Shown: positions 8,029 through 17,557 of the stretch, piece by piece
How positions within the stretch are numbered: the first letter of the stretch is position 1
Layout of the letters: every line of letters begins with the position of its first letter
Assembly: GCF_031119335.1 (NCBI RefSeq)
Contig: NZ_JAVHXT010000002.1
Location: forward strand, 62,001-126,000
Direction of reading: 5' to 3'
DNA from: Pedobacter sp.
GTDB lineage: Bacteria > Bacteroidota > Bacteroidia > Sphingobacteriales > Sphingobacteriaceae
DNA: 64,000 nt
Notes under the pieces: model-generated
Told to the model about the DNA's origin: nothing
Database searches by the model: none
What the model saw: only the letters and a program-made list of their open reading frames with translations
Position numbers and translations under genes: made by a program

Positions 8029-10437
8029 TTACTTCGACGCTATAAAATCACCTAGATAGCTACACTCATTTACTGCTTTTTTGAAATAGGCAGTTTGCCC
8101 ATAACGTTGTTTCAACTCTGCAAAATACTGGTTTTGTCTATTGATACTGGTGAACATATCATGCGTTTCTTTATAGCCAAGGTCGTACCAATTATGCTGA
8201 TTAAATAATTTATTCGACTCGCTTTTTTGCTCACATTTAGCCAACATAAATGTACATTTTGCTTTAAACTCGGCATCGTTACTTAAACTACGTGCTTTTA
8301 AATACCACTGCTTCGCTTTCGCTGCCAGCTTAAAGTCTTGATCAAACACATATCTGGCAGGTTCGTAAATAGAATAAGAACTCCAATTATAGCTAATTAA
8401 CGACCAAGCATTGCCATAATAACCCGTTTGATAAACACCATTAGCCATTTTAAAGTAATGCTGAGCTGCATTTTTCTTATCGCTAACCGTTAGCTTTTGT
8501 AGTCGCAACATTTCTTTGGCAAAAGATTTCTTATTGTACTTTTTAGTGGAGTCGGTATATTTTTTCGGGTAGTCATTTATGGTAGTTTCAAATGGATTAG
8601 CGTAAAGTGTTCTGTCTTCGTACCAATCACTTGGGGTTAAAAACTCATAATTGGGAGGTAACTTTTCGAAACATTTCAAAGCGTTCTCATATTGATGTTC
8701 ACGCAGGTATGCTGTTCCGAAAAGTTCATAAAACCCGGTCTTATCTACTTTGGAAAGGGCTTCGTTCAAAAAAGCGTCGAAATTGCTTTTTGCTTTTCCT
8801 TCAAACCTTCTTTCTAGTTTTCCCAAGGTAGCTGAACTCAAATAATTTCTCCAAAATTCTAGTGTAGTCCAACTCATAGCGTTGGCCAAGCTACCTTGAT
8901 TTGCAGTTTCTGTGTTGTAATCGCCTTTTAACATTAACAATGCCGCGGTTGCCGTATCTCCTAATTTGATATAAGTTGGCGCCAGTAGCTCTTGATAAAA
9001 ATTGCGTGTAGTGGCTAAAAATCTGTTTTCTCTACTCTGAGCAAAATAATCATCTTCTATAGTTGGAACATTTTTCTTACGCTTTTCATCAAGCCATTTT
9101 AGCGTTGGCACCAATTCATCTGGATTGATGTTTCCCTGTTTAATTTTTCTGGCATTTAGCAATAAATTAATGATCTGATATTGATTTTTGTATCGATCTT
9201 TTAATTTAGAAGGATCTAACTTTTGCAATAGAGCCGTTGCTGCCACATCGTCTTTTTTCAACCAATTGAGGTAAGCGGCGCTTATAATCCCCAATTCTGG
9301 CTCTGGATATTTCTTTTCATCCGCCAGTTTTAAAGCAAAGTTATTGGTGAGTTCCAATTGTATTAAGCTAGCGTTGTTTACGGTATCACCTTTAGCATTT
9401 GTATCAAAATAGTTTCTAGAAAAACCTCCAGGCTTGTTAAAATCTTTCTCTAGCTTATTGATTTGCCTTATCAACAATGTTCCGTTCATTAAGCTGTTTG
9501 GCATATAACCATAAACTTTGTTTAGTGCCTCCAGGTCGTAATCTGGGTTACCAAAACTCTTAATGGCGATGATATTTGCTTTTTCCTCATCGCTTTTAGC
9601 AAATGGCAACACATCTTCAACAGCCGTAGAAGTATAATGGAAATTCTTATAGGCCTGCACTTTTCGTTCTGGATTACTACTAAAAACTTTCGAGAATAGA
9701 TACGCAGCTTCCGTTGGATTGCCCGCATAACGAACGGAGCCAGCATACACCGACATTGCCCAACCTTTGGCTAAATCTGTAGAAGAAATTGGCTCAATGT
9801 ACTTCTTGTAAACAGTTTTACAGGCTTCGTAACTTTCTGCATAATGGTACATTCTAACAGCCTGATATGCATAGCGCAGCTTTAAAAAATTATCTTTCTT
9901 TACTTCGGCCAGTAGCTTTATGGCTTCCTCTGCCTTTTCAATCATTTGCGAACTATCCCTAGTAGCGGGGTTCCAGGGATCATAATCAAAAGTGGCTAGC
10001 GGTTCACAACTTTTAGCAAAAGCAAAATATTTTAAGGCATGCTTGTTTTTACCTAAAGCTTCTATGAATGTATTTTGTTGCAAGTGTTGTGGCAACTGTT
10101 TTAAACTCTTCTTGGTCAAACTTGCCAAAAGCACATTGGTTGTGCTATCACTTTCGTACATTATGCTGCGTACGTCTTCTTTTTTTACGTTTAAGTACTT
10201 AGCCCATTCAGCGCTATTCAAATCATATTCATCTACCTTTTCTTCATCATGATAGAGATATTCCCATTCGCTGAAATTGAACTGATCGTAATCTTTTCCC
10301 TGCACATCGTTATGAAAGTACGAGATGTAATAATCGTACGGATCTATTTCTCCGCCACAGGCGATATTGACTACAATTTCACCAAAAAATACAGTTAAAA
10401 AACTAACGCAAAATATGAGCGATTTCTTCCAGTTCAT
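8029..10437 (-). CDS. Uncharacterised exported protein, helical-repeat-like
   Basis: 802 residues, family not recognised. The N-terminus is a signal peptide with a Cys at residue 27 (NIACGGE); as a lipobox this is poor because -3 is Asn, so lipidation is only possible. Right after it comes a Tyr/Asp-rich motif, EIDPYDYYISYFHND. The rest is mainly alpha-helical with repeated aromatic/Ala patterns such as YFKMANGVYQTGYYGNAWSLISY, suggesting TPR-like solenoid repeats. The start overlaps the end of the upstream lipoprotein gene by 35 bp, so translation is probably coupled and the two proteins may form an envelope complex. No catalytic motif seen. Confidence 0.75.
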   Translation of the reverse strand: MNWKKSLIFCVSFLTVFFGEIVVNIACGGEIDPYDYYISYFHNDVQGKDYDQFNFSEWEYLYHDEEKVDEYDLNSAEWAKYLNVKKEDVRSIMYESDSTTNVLLASLTKKSLKQLPQHLQQNTFIEALGKNKHALKYFAFAKSCEPLATFDYDPWNPATRDSSQMIEKAEEAIKLLAEVKKDNFLKLRYAYQAVRMYHYAESYEACKTVYKKYIEPISSTDLAKGWAMSVYAGSVRYAGNPTEAAYLFSKVFSSNPERKVQAYKNFHYTSTAVEDVLPFAKSDEEKANIIAIKSFGNPDYDLEALNKVYGYMPNSLMNGTLLIRQINKLEKDFNKPGGFSRNYFDTNAKGDTVNNASLIQLELTNNFALKLADEKKYPEPELGIISAAYLNWLKKDDVAATALLQKLDPSKLKDRYKNQYQIINLLLNARKIKQGNINPDELVPTLKWLDEKRKKNVPTIEDDYFAQSRENRFLATTRNFYQELLAPTYIKLGDTATAALLMLKGDYNTETANQGSLANAMSWTTLEFWRNYLSSATLGKLERRFEGKAKSNFDAFLNEALSKVDKTGFYELFGTAYLREHQYENALKCFEKLPPNYEFLTPSDWYEDRTLYANPFETTINDYPKKYTDSTKKYNKKSFAKEMLRLQKLTVSDKKNAAQHYFKMANGVYQTGYYGNAWSLISYNWSSYSIYEPARYVFDQDFKLAAKAKQWYLKARSLSNDAEFKAKCTFMLAKCEQKSESNKLFNQHNWYDLGYKETHDMFTSINRQNQYFAELKQRYGQTAYFKKAVNECSYLGDFIASK

Positions 10438-11416
10438 GGGTATTAAAATTTTTCAGTGTAGGTTCGTCTAAATGATAAAACAGCAGATTAAGTGACTTGC
10501 TATTGAAGTATTTAGATAGATAAACCGCACTTTGCTTGATGTCTTCAAATTTACTTTCTTCTAACCGAATTTCATCATTTTTATAAAGACCAAATTGAGG
10601 TAAATCTTCGTTGACTAAATATAAACCATTGGCTTGCATTAAAAACATCGAGCTGTTAGCCAAATCTATATTTTTTAACCGCTTGGAGATACCTGCATAA
10701 CTCCCTTTCCTAAATACAACCGTCCAAGAAAACAATGGCAAAGCAACATCTATTTCCATTGGATAATACCTTAAGTTATCATCCGCATATTTTTCAAGTT
10801 CTTTAATGTCTAAGATGGAGTTTTGCGTACCAAACTTGCGAAGATTTCCCATATTGTAGCACATTAGCACAACCTTATCTACTGGTGGAATGCCACTTTT
10901 TTCTTGATTTTTTAACTGATGTAGGCGTAGCGTAGATGAAATTACTTTGCCATCGATAAACTTTTTGATTTCTTCTAATAACGAAAAATAATTCGCTCTG
11001 GTGGTAGCCGTCCAATCGCAATCTATTTGCAGCTCAGCATAGCTGGATTTCCCTGCTTGTTTTACTTTTCCATCTATAAATTTCACTATGTTTACCGCCA
11101 GTTTTTTGACCTCGCTTGGACTGATTTCCTTTAAAACATCATTAACCACAAAAACTACGGGAACCAATTCTAAATCGGTTGGTATTTTATCCTTAAACTT
11201 GATGGGTGCCACAGGTGCAATTTCTCCGTTAAGGTTCCTATCTACATCTAAAATCCTTACAAATAACTTATTGCTTTTAAAGTGCTGTAAATAGCTTTGC
11301 TCAACCCCATTAGTTTGGTAGACCGTTTTCCAAAAGTAAAAACTGGTTTCTACCGTTCGTTTTTGTTGGCAGCTAATCAATAGAATTACAAAAAACAATA
11401 TATACTTGCAGTTCAT
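10403..11416 (-). CDS. Uncharacterised lipoprotein, possibly TIM-barrel/DUF3142-like
   Basis: 337 residues with a lipobox LLISC (Cys16), so likely a lipoprotein. An opening SFYFWKT block, a LFVRILDVD strand, ELQIDCDWT near residues 127-135, a following YFSLLEEIK helix and SSTLRLHQL give a beta/alpha-barrel-like order. It reminds me of DUF3142, a glycosidase-like family, but I could not confirm this. The acidic residues of IDCDW would be candidates for an active site. It is the first gene of a two-gene unit with the 802-residue protein. Substrate and role unknown. Confidence 0.72.
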   Translation of the reverse strand: MNCKYILFFVILLISCQQKRTVETSFYFWKTVYQTNGVEQSYLQHFKSNKLFVRILDVDRNLNGEIAPVAPIKFKDKIPTDLELVPVVFVVNDVLKEISPSEVKKLAVNIVKFIDGKVKQAGKSSYAELQIDCDWTATTRANYFSLLEEIKKFIDGKVISSTLRLHQLKNQEKSGIPPVDKVVLMCYNMGNLRKFGTQNSILDIKELEKYADDNLRYYPMEIDVALPLFSWTVVFRKGSYAGISKRLKNIDLANSSMFLMQANGLYLVNEDLPQFGLYKNDEIRLEESKFEDIKQSAVYLSKYFNSKSLNLLFYHLDEPTLKNFNTHELEEIAHILR

Positions 11417-11447
11417 AAGGCAAAATTAACATTAACTACGGCATATT

Positions 11448-11900
11448 ATGAGAGCAGTTATACAAAGAGTAACCGAAGCTAGTTGTAAAGTAGATGCAGA
11501 AATTACAGGAGCAATTACAAACGGCTTTTTAGTTTTATTAGGGATTGAGGATGCAGATACGCAGGAAGATTTAGAATGGTTGGCACAGAAAATTGCCAAT
11601 ATGCGGGTGTTTGGCGATGAAAATGGTTTGATGAATAAATCGCTAGCAGATATTGATGGAAATGTTTTGCTGATCAGTCAGTTCACTTTATTTGCATCTA
11701 CCAAAAAAGGCAATAGACCTGGCTTTACCAGAGCTGCCAGACCAGACAAGGCCATCCCTCTTTATGAGGAAATGAAAAAACAACTGAGCCAATTGATAGG
11801 CAAAGAAGTGCAATGTGGCATTTTTGGTGCCGACATGAAAATTAGCTTACTGAACGATGGCCCAGTGACGATTGTGATGGACACGAAGAATAAGGAATAA
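11448..11900 (+). CDS. dtd: D-aminoacyl-tRNA deacylase
   Basis: 150 residues, normal length. It carries both family signatures: SQFTLFA at 77-83 and NDGPVT at 136-141 (the usual N-x-G-P-x-T with the cis Gly-Pro). The enzyme hydrolyses D-aminoacyl-tRNA and mischarged Gly-tRNA(Ala) in the cytoplasm, recycling tRNA. The start MRAVIQRV is the standard Dtd beginning. It is divergent from the uncharacterised lipoprotein gene with a 31-bp gap and ends at a strong hairpin terminator. Confidence 0.97.
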   Translation: MRAVIQRVTEASCKVDAEITGAITNGFLVLLGIEDADTQEDLEWLAQKIANMRVFGDENGLMNKSLADIDGNVLLISQFTLFASTKKGNRPGFTRAARPDKAIPLYEEMKKQLSQLIGKEVQCGIFGADMKISLLNDGPVTIVMDTKNKE

Positions 11901-11934
11901 AAACCCCCAAACCCCTAAAGGGGCTTTTGCTAGC

Positions 11935-11971
11935 AAAAAAAACGTCCCGCATTAACATCGGGACGTTTTTT
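11935..11971. terminator. Bidirectional rho-independent terminator
   Basis: AAACGTCCCG and CGGGACGTTT pair around a 9-nt loop (11950-11958), with A-tract before and T-tract after. This suits both convergent genes, dtd (+) and the DUF4374-like gene (-). A CCCCTAAAGGGG palindrome lies just before it. Confidence 0.9.
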
Positions 11972-12007
11972 ATAAAGCGTTAATTTAGTCTCTTAAGCTT
12001 ATGCGGA

Positions 12008-13423
12008 TTAGTAAGCACCTAAATAGAAACTACCTGATTGATTTTTCAGCTTAGCTCCTTTAGTAACCGCTTTAGTTTTAGAATTGATGATATAAAGGTT
12101 ACCATCAACGCCGTTAGGTGTCATAGGAACATAGAAGTTATCGCCAGCAACTCCAATATTTTGGAATTGACTGAAAGTACCTGTTATTGCTGTAACACCT
12201 GTAGTGGTATTAGCCGAGCGACCAGAAAAACCGATATTAGTTTGATCATCAGTTGTTAATTTTGTAGCTGTTTTTGCATTTAAATCTATAAGTGCAAGAT
12301 AACCACCATCTACACCTGTTTGAGTATAAAGAACAAGACCAATGCCATCTTTGATATATCTCCAAGCTCTAATTGCTACATTGTTACTAGATCCCAATGC
12401 AGTTTTCAAATCAAACAAATAAGTGTTATCGTAAGTATTGGTAGTTTTGTCTAAACGTAAAATATGAGGCTGACCAGTAGTGTTTACCCCCGTTCCTTGA
12501 TAAATATGACCATCGGTGCCAAGATGCTGAATCATGGTACGGTATCCGTTATTTCCAAAGTTACTTTGAGTAGAGTAAATTAATTTTGGATTTGCTAACG
12601 ATGGATAATCTACAACTAACGTAGCGGTTCCCAATGTACTTGTAGCCGAGCTCCAAGTTTGATTACCAGAGCTGTTAACTGTAGATGGCTTGGTAACATC
12701 TGTTCTTGTTAAATTACAGCCAATAAAGAGTTTAGTTTTTGCCGCATTTAATATAGGCATATCTATACGGCCAATTTGATAGCCATCTTTTGTTTGAGCA
12801 TCTGTAAATGGAATAGTAAACTCTGTTTGGCGAGTAACTTGCGGATCATTTAAGTTAATTACAGCTATTTTAGCAGTACTTTTTACATCGATGAAATTTG
12901 CGCCAGCGCCGGCACCAGAAGCTGTAATTGCCGATGATGCATAAACACCAACACCGATACCGTCTCCGGCAACAACCCAACGAGGGGAAGTTCCTAGAAT
13001 TGGCTCAGTATTAACTTCCTCACGAGTATCTACAAAGTTCTTTTGACCTTCAACTTTGTATTTGTTAAAAATACCGCCATCTGTTCCAGTATATTGAATG
13101 TTGTACAGGAAGTTTCCGTTGATAGAGCCTTGTACACGAGCCGTACGTTGAGACCTTAAGCTGTAACCGCCAGTAAATGCGTTAACTTCAAAGTTTGGAT
13201 CTGCAGCTTGGGCAGGTGTAATCGCAAAAGCCATTGTTCCACCATTTCCAGCGGTACCTTCTGCATCTGGAAATGCAGCTGTTAATGTAATATATTTTCT
13301 GTCCCAAACATCTGGACCAGAAACTGGTGCTTCACCATCACCACCACTTTTTTTACAACTCGCTAGTGCAGTTACCGCCAATACAGAACCGAACAGTGCT
13401 GTCTTAATAAAATTAGATTTCAT
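12008..13423 (-). CDS. DUF4374-like lipoprotein of an iron/siderophore locus
   Basis: 471 residues with lipobox LASC (Cys23), so a lipoprotein. The remainder is Thr/Gly/Asn-rich and beta-rich, with repeated blade-like segments (for example TKLFIGCNL, RTMIQHLGTDGHIYQGTG, GNLYIINSKTKAVTKGAKL), consistent with a propeller. It looks like DUF4374, which in Bacteroidota usually sits next to a TonB receptor for siderophores, as here: it starts 4 bp after the receptor stop. It may be a surface-exposed ligand-binding partner. Function inferred from context. Confidence 0.82.
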   Translation of the reverse strand: MKSNFIKTALFGSVLAVTALASCKKSGGDGEAPVSGPDVWDRKYITLTAAFPDAEGTAGNGGTMAFAITPAQAADPNFEVNAFTGGYSLRSQRTARVQGSINGNFLYNIQYTGTDGGIFNKYKVEGQKNFVDTREEVNTEPILGTSPRWVVAGDGIGVGVYASSAITASGAGAGANFIDVKSTAKIAVINLNDPQVTRQTEFTIPFTDAQTKDGYQIGRIDMPILNAAKTKLFIGCNLTRTDVTKPSTVNSSGNQTWSSATSTLGTATLVVDYPSLANPKLIYSTQSNFGNNGYRTMIQHLGTDGHIYQGTGVNTTGQPHILRLDKTTNTYDNTYLFDLKTALGSSNNVAIRAWRYIKDGIGLVLYTQTGVDGGYLALIDLNAKTATKLTTDDQTNIGFSGRSANTTTGVTAITGTFSQFQNIGVAGDNFYVPMTPNGVDGNLYIINSKTKAVTKGAKLKNQSGSFYLGAY

Positions 13424-13427
13424 ATTA

Positions 13428-15878
13428 TTACTTATTAAAATTATTTATGGTATAGTTTAATTTGATATAAAAGGCCTGTCCCGGTTTCTGAACGCCAAAA
13501 TTGTCGTATACTTCAGCATTTAAAATGTTCTTTGCATCGAAGCTGACTACCATTTTTCCGCTGGGGAAACGATAGCTAGCACCTAAATCGTGAGCAAGCT
13601 GGGTTGGTGTGGTAAACCACTCCGATTCCATCCAAATAGTTCTGAACGGGGCAACATAGCCAGCGTTGTAATAAATGTTCAGATCAGATTTTTTCTGGAA
13701 AGCATCTTTAAAACGATACTGTATATTTGTGTTTATAGTAAAAAAGGGCTCGTTAGGTATCTGTAAGTTGTATAGGCTATGTCGGTTTCCGTTTTCATCC
13801 AATGGCACCTTAAACAACGAATTGAACTTAGAAAAATTCAACATTGCGTTCAGTCTGTTGTTATAGATATAGTTTATTTCTGCCTCGAACCCTATAGACT
13901 GTGTTTTAGCAAGGTTTACAAACTGCGTAACCTGTATATCCTCTACTTGATTTTCACGCCCTTCAATTACAGCATCAGTACGAGTTTGTTGGATAATTTT
14001 ATCATAACCATTTCTCCAAAACATATTCCCATATAGATTAAATTTATGTCTTGTAGAAGTTTGGAAACCATACCGAGCACCTAGGTTATAATTGATGGCC
14101 AACTCTGGAAGAATGTCCGGATTTGGCAACAGGTTATTCTCAGGCTCACCATAAATATGACGATCTGTAGGCATGATAAATGATTTCTCTCCTGAAACTA
14201 TCAAGAACCCATTACGAATAGCCTCATAAGAAATTGTGCCCCCAAACCCTTTATTATTTCGCTTGGCAATATTATATTCGTATGCCAATACACCATTTGT
14301 TTCACTTACCGGGATAGTTTGATTGGTTTGGTAAACAGCATATTTACCGAAAAAGTTAGTTTTTATCTTTCCCTTGAAGATTTCCGCCTCATAGTTCATT
14401 GCCCAGATATTAGTGGTCAAATCATTTAAGGTAATCCATTTGCTTCGCTCCGGGATCAATAAATCCTGATCATCTCTACTAGATTTTTCGAATTTGTGAT
14501 TTAGGGATAAACGATGACCAGATATGATAGTATAGGCCAAGTTTGAACGAACGTTAGAAATAGTACGATCAATATTAGTCATTACCGCCTCACCTTGTTG
14601 TCCCATACCTGGCTCATAACCGAAAGTCTCGGGCGGCCCTTCAGAATTTTTGATTTTCAAAGTTCCATCCCAGTTATATTTTAAGCTAACCGTATCTTGT
14701 AAATAAGTACTGCGCCTACTGTGTACAGCATTAACATTTAACGATAAGCCATCTATCAATAGATTATTTTTACTGTAATTTAAACTAACCACATGCGCTT
14801 GGTACTCGTTAAACCGTCCAAAGTAAGGTTTGGTCATAGTTAAACCATGAGGTATCTCCTTATAGGTATCAGAAATATTATAGCCAATAAAAAACTGGTC
14901 GGCCCACTTCACGTTAGAAAACCCTACTTCGAAACGGCCACCAATACTTTCAAATTTATCATTAGGTCTTTTCGTACGATAGTACCTTATTGTTTTAAGT
15001 CCTGGCAAATCATATTTCGAAAATTTGCCCCACATCTCATAATCGTTATCTGAGTGACTATAGAAGCCCGAAGCCCGAACGGTTAGACCATTTTTAGGAT
15101 TACGATATAAACCGCCCAAATCTGCCCTGTAGGTGTTGAAAGAACCGTAAGATGCCGATGCTGTAATGTTGTTGGCAGAGGCATCCTTTTTCATGATTAC
15201 ATTAATGGCTCCACCTATATAATTTCCGCTTAAATGTGACGGCAATACACCTTTATATACCTCAATACGCTCAATCATTGAGGGAGGAATGTTATTTAAA
15301 TTGAAAGAAGATCCGTAGGTAGAAATCTCGATACCATCTAGGAACAAACCAATGGTACTTCCGGACATCCCATTCAGATTATATTCAATTGGAGAACCTT
15401 CGCCCCCATTTTGACGCACACGTACGCCCACCGAGCGGTCAAGAAGTTCATTGGTAGTTAAGTTTCTAAGAGAAGCTTCCTTAGTTTCTATGATACCTAC
15501 CGCAAAGCCACTGGTCTCCATTTTCTTCTTTTCTGTTTTTCCAGTAATGGCAACTTCATTTAAAACTTTACCATCCTTAGCTTTTGTGATAATATTAAAT
15601 GTATTCTCAGGCTTATTTACTATGATTTCAAGCTTTTTAGCAAATATTTCCATTGAGCCAACCTCTAAAGTATAACTCCCGTAAGGAATATTTTTGAAAG
15701 AATAGCCCCCCTTTTCATCCGTAAGGGCTTGCTTATTTATGGATTTGATATTAACTACGGCACCAATCACTGGCTCTTTGTTATCCATCACAATTTTTCC
15801 AGAAATACTGCCTGTTTGTGCGTTAACAATAGAATTGAATGCGAATGCAAACAATAATGATAGTAAAAAATGCTTCAT
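13428..15878 (-). CDS. TonB-dependent outer-membrane receptor, siderophore type
   Basis: 816 residues. Signal peptide about 1-20; carboxypeptidase-regulatory beta-sandwich about 22-100 (GSISGKIV...PVIGAVVNI); plug about 120-235 with LDRSVGVRVRQ and GGAINVIMK; a 22-strand-sized barrel to the C-terminus. It lacks the very long form and SusD partner of polysaccharide receptors, and its length is typical for metal-siderophore uptake. With the DUF4374-like lipoprotein downstream and a PchR-like regulator divergent upstream, iron chelate import is the best guess. Energy would come from TonB-ExbBD encoded elsewhere. A TATATTTG box lies upstream. Confidence 0.93.
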   Translation of the reverse strand: MKHFLLSLLFAFAFNSIVNAQTGSISGKIVMDNKEPVIGAVVNIKSINKQALTDEKGGYSFKNIPYGSYTLEVGSMEIFAKKLEIIVNKPENTFNIITKAKDGKVLNEVAITGKTEKKKMETSGFAVGIIETKEASLRNLTTNELLDRSVGVRVRQNGGEGSPIEYNLNGMSGSTIGLFLDGIEISTYGSSFNLNNIPPSMIERIEVYKGVLPSHLSGNYIGGAINVIMKKDASANNITASASYGSFNTYRADLGGLYRNPKNGLTVRASGFYSHSDNDYEMWGKFSKYDLPGLKTIRYYRTKRPNDKFESIGGRFEVGFSNVKWADQFFIGYNISDTYKEIPHGLTMTKPYFGRFNEYQAHVVSLNYSKNNLLIDGLSLNVNAVHSRRSTYLQDTVSLKYNWDGTLKIKNSEGPPETFGYEPGMGQQGEAVMTNIDRTISNVRSNLAYTIISGHRLSLNHKFEKSSRDDQDLLIPERSKWITLNDLTTNIWAMNYEAEIFKGKIKTNFFGKYAVYQTNQTIPVSETNGVLAYEYNIAKRNNKGFGGTISYEAIRNGFLIVSGEKSFIMPTDRHIYGEPENNLLPNPDILPELAINYNLGARYGFQTSTRHKFNLYGNMFWRNGYDKIIQQTRTDAVIEGRENQVEDIQVTQFVNLAKTQSIGFEAEINYIYNNRLNAMLNFSKFNSLFKVPLDENGNRHSLYNLQIPNEPFFTINTNIQYRFKDAFQKKSDLNIYYNAGYVAPFRTIWMESEWFTTPTQLAHDLGASYRFPSGKMVVSFDAKNILNAEVYDNFGVQKPGQAFYIKLNYTINNFNK

Positions 15879-15935
15879 CTTCCTTAAAATTTCACTTTTT
15901 TATTTAGAAGAAGTCTAAATAAACGTAAATTGCGG

Positions 15936-15943
15936 CAAATATA
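15936..15943 (-). promoter_or_regulatory. -7 box of the TonB receptor operon
   Basis: The minus strand reads TATATTTG, an exact match to the Bacteroidota -7 consensus TAnnTTTG, 57 bp upstream of the receptor ATG. The expected -33 TTG is not clear, and its position would fall in the start of the divergent regulator gene. Positive control by that regulator would explain a weak -33. Confidence 0.6.
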
Positions 15944-15964
15944 GCCGACAGCATTTTTTAAGAT

Positions 15965-16963
15965 ATGACCGCATCCGAAAAATTAGTAACGCAAAAAGAA
16001 AAAGCAGCCCAAGCAAAAGCGACGTTAAGAATAATTGAACATAACCCTCAATCGCAGCAATTGGCTAAGGAACTAACGCTTGATAATTTTTTGGTGAAAG
16101 AATTTTCTGCAACTGAAAACGGCAAAAGCCCTATTACAATTTCTGTAAAACAAGATATCTTATTGCTTCAATATTGTATCCAAGGCAATATAAGTGTCAA
16201 AAATATCAAGAAATCAAAATCAACATTATTTAAACAATCGGAGTATAATATACTGTCGTTAAAGGCTGGCGACTGGTTTGTCACCCTAAACGATGAAGAA
16301 TCAAAGCTAATTCATATCTACCTAAGTGAAGATTTCTTCCATCGGTACACACCAAACGATTACAGTGCGCCTCTTTACAATCTAGTTGCTATAGGTAAAC
16401 TATTTCCAAGAAACCTGTATTTGGCACCTAGATTAAAAAGCATTTTATACGAAATAGACCAATGTGAGTTTAGCAATCATTTAAAGCTACTTTACGTTAA
16501 GGCTAAAATTATAGAACTACTTACGTTACAGTTGGCACAATACGAAGAGGAAAAACTGATCCCATCGGCATTAAAGCCGCAAGAGGTAGAGAAAATGATT
16601 GTCGTTAAAGAGCTAATCGAGAACGACCTCGGCAATTCGCCAACTATTTCGTCTTTAGCGAGGGCCGCGGGAACTAATGAACAATATCTCAAAAAGCACT
16701 TCAAGCTTTTATTTGGAAGTACTGTTTTTGGATATATCACTTCGTGCAAAATGGAGAAAGCAAAAGAACTCTTGCTAAGCGAAAAGTACCGCATCACCGA
16801 AATTTCCGAAATGGTGGGCTACAAACATGCTACTCATTTTACCACTGCGTTTAAGAAATTTTTTGGCTACCTACCACAGTCTCTAAAAGCAAAAATGGTA
16901 TTTGGCAGCTGTTTCTCTTTCGGTGTAGAATTACAAGCCATAGAGATGTTGATGATGGTATAA
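15965..16963 (+). CDS. AraC-family regulator, PchR-like
   Basis: 332 residues. The C-terminal AraC double helix-turn-helix covers about 205-315: PTISSLARAAGTNEQYLKKHFK for the first unit and YRITEISEMVGYKHATHFTTAFKKFFGYLP for the second. The N-terminal 200 residues form a ligand domain without a recognisable cupin signature, like PchR-type siderophore-responsive activators. It is divergent from the TonB receptor gene with 86 bp between, so it most likely activates that receptor when the chelate is present. The first ATG is assumed; a later start is possible. Confidence 0.87.
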   Translation: MTASEKLVTQKEKAAQAKATLRIIEHNPQSQQLAKELTLDNFLVKEFSATENGKSPITISVKQDILLLQYCIQGNISVKNIKKSKSTLFKQSEYNILSLKAGDWFVTLNDEESKLIHIYLSEDFFHRYTPNDYSAPLYNLVAIGKLFPRNLYLAPRLKSILYEIDQCEFSNHLKLLYVKAKIIELLTLQLAQYEEEKLIPSALKPQEVEKMIVVKELIENDLGNSPTISSLARAAGTNEQYLKKHFKLLFGSTVFGYITSCKMEKAKELLLSEKYRITEISEMVGYKHATHFTTAFKKFFGYLPQSLKAKMVFGSCFSFGVELQAIEMLMMV

Positions 16964-16966
16964 AAC

Positions 16967-17097
16967 TGGCTAATTGGTTAAATTGTTTCAATTGTTCTAT
17001 TGCTAAATTGTTGTATTGCTGGTTAAACTGTTTAACTGAAAACTGCCTACTGAGAACTGTAAACTGAGAACTGCAAACTATTTACCCGTTCAATCAT
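16967..17097. repeat. Degenerate tandem AACTG/AATTG stretch
   Basis: Roughly 130 bp built from imperfect units such as GCTAAATTGTT and ACTGTAAACTGAGA. A second stretch with the same vocabulary is at 54783-54893, and a weaker one at about 30020-30080. No gene or stable hairpin was seen. Confidence 0.6.
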
Positions 17098-17109
17098 TAT
17101 CTTTACCTC

Positions 17110-17439
17110 ATGACCATTACCGAAGCACAAGAAACTATAGATCGTTGGATCAATACTACAGGCATCCGTTATTTTAACGAACTAACCAATACTGCCATTC
17201 TAATGGAGGAAGTGGGCGAAGTTGCCCGCATTATGGCCCGTAAATACGGAGAGCAATCTTTTAAAAAAAGTGATGAAGAAGTAAATTTAGCCGACGAAAT
17301 GGCCGATGTGCTTTTTGTATTGATGTGCCTCGCCAACCAAACAGGCATCAATTTAGACGAGGCATTGGTAAAAAACTTGGAGAAAAAATCCATCCGCGAT
17401 GCGGAAAGGCATAAGAATAACAGTAAGCTTAACCCATAG
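17110..17439 (+). CDS. MazG-like nucleotide pyrophosphohydrolase
   Basis: 109 residues. The helical MazG core shows EEVGEVARIMARK and, after a gap, EMADVLFVLMCLA, the E-x-x-E and E-x-x-D metal ligands of the all-alpha NTP-PPase superfamily. These enzymes hydrolyse (d)NTPs to the monophosphate, often as house-cleaning. It is the short single-domain form, cytoplasmic. The toxin gene starts 118 bp downstream with its own promoter. Confidence 0.9.
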   Translation: MTITEAQETIDRWINTTGIRYFNELTNTAILMEEVGEVARIMARKYGEQSFKKSDEEVNLADEMADVLFVLMCLANQTGINLDEALVKNLEKKSIRDAERHKNNSKLNP

Positions 17440-17503
17440 AGGTAGAGCTGACTTTTTCCTGTGTTTACAGCTATCCAAATTTTCAAAATATTTTAAAAAA
17501 CAG

Positions 17504-17541
17504 AATAACATTCCAAATAACAGAACAAACAGCTATATTTG
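17504..17541 (+). promoter_or_regulatory. higBA promoter with direct repeats
   Basis: TATATTTG at 17534-17541 is an exact -7 box, 16 bp before the toxin ATG at 17558. Upstream, AATAACA occurs at 17504-17510 and again at 17516-17522, a 12-bp period placing both copies on one face of the helix. They are candidate operator half-sites for HigA autoregulation. Confidence 0.65.
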
Positions 17542-17557
17542 CATATCTGCCACAATT

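Noticed and set aside
17399-17557. N-terminal extension of the HigB toxin from an ATG inside the MazG-like gene
   Set aside because: It precedes the operon's own -7 box, overlaps the MazG-like coding region and would make the toxin far longer than its family.
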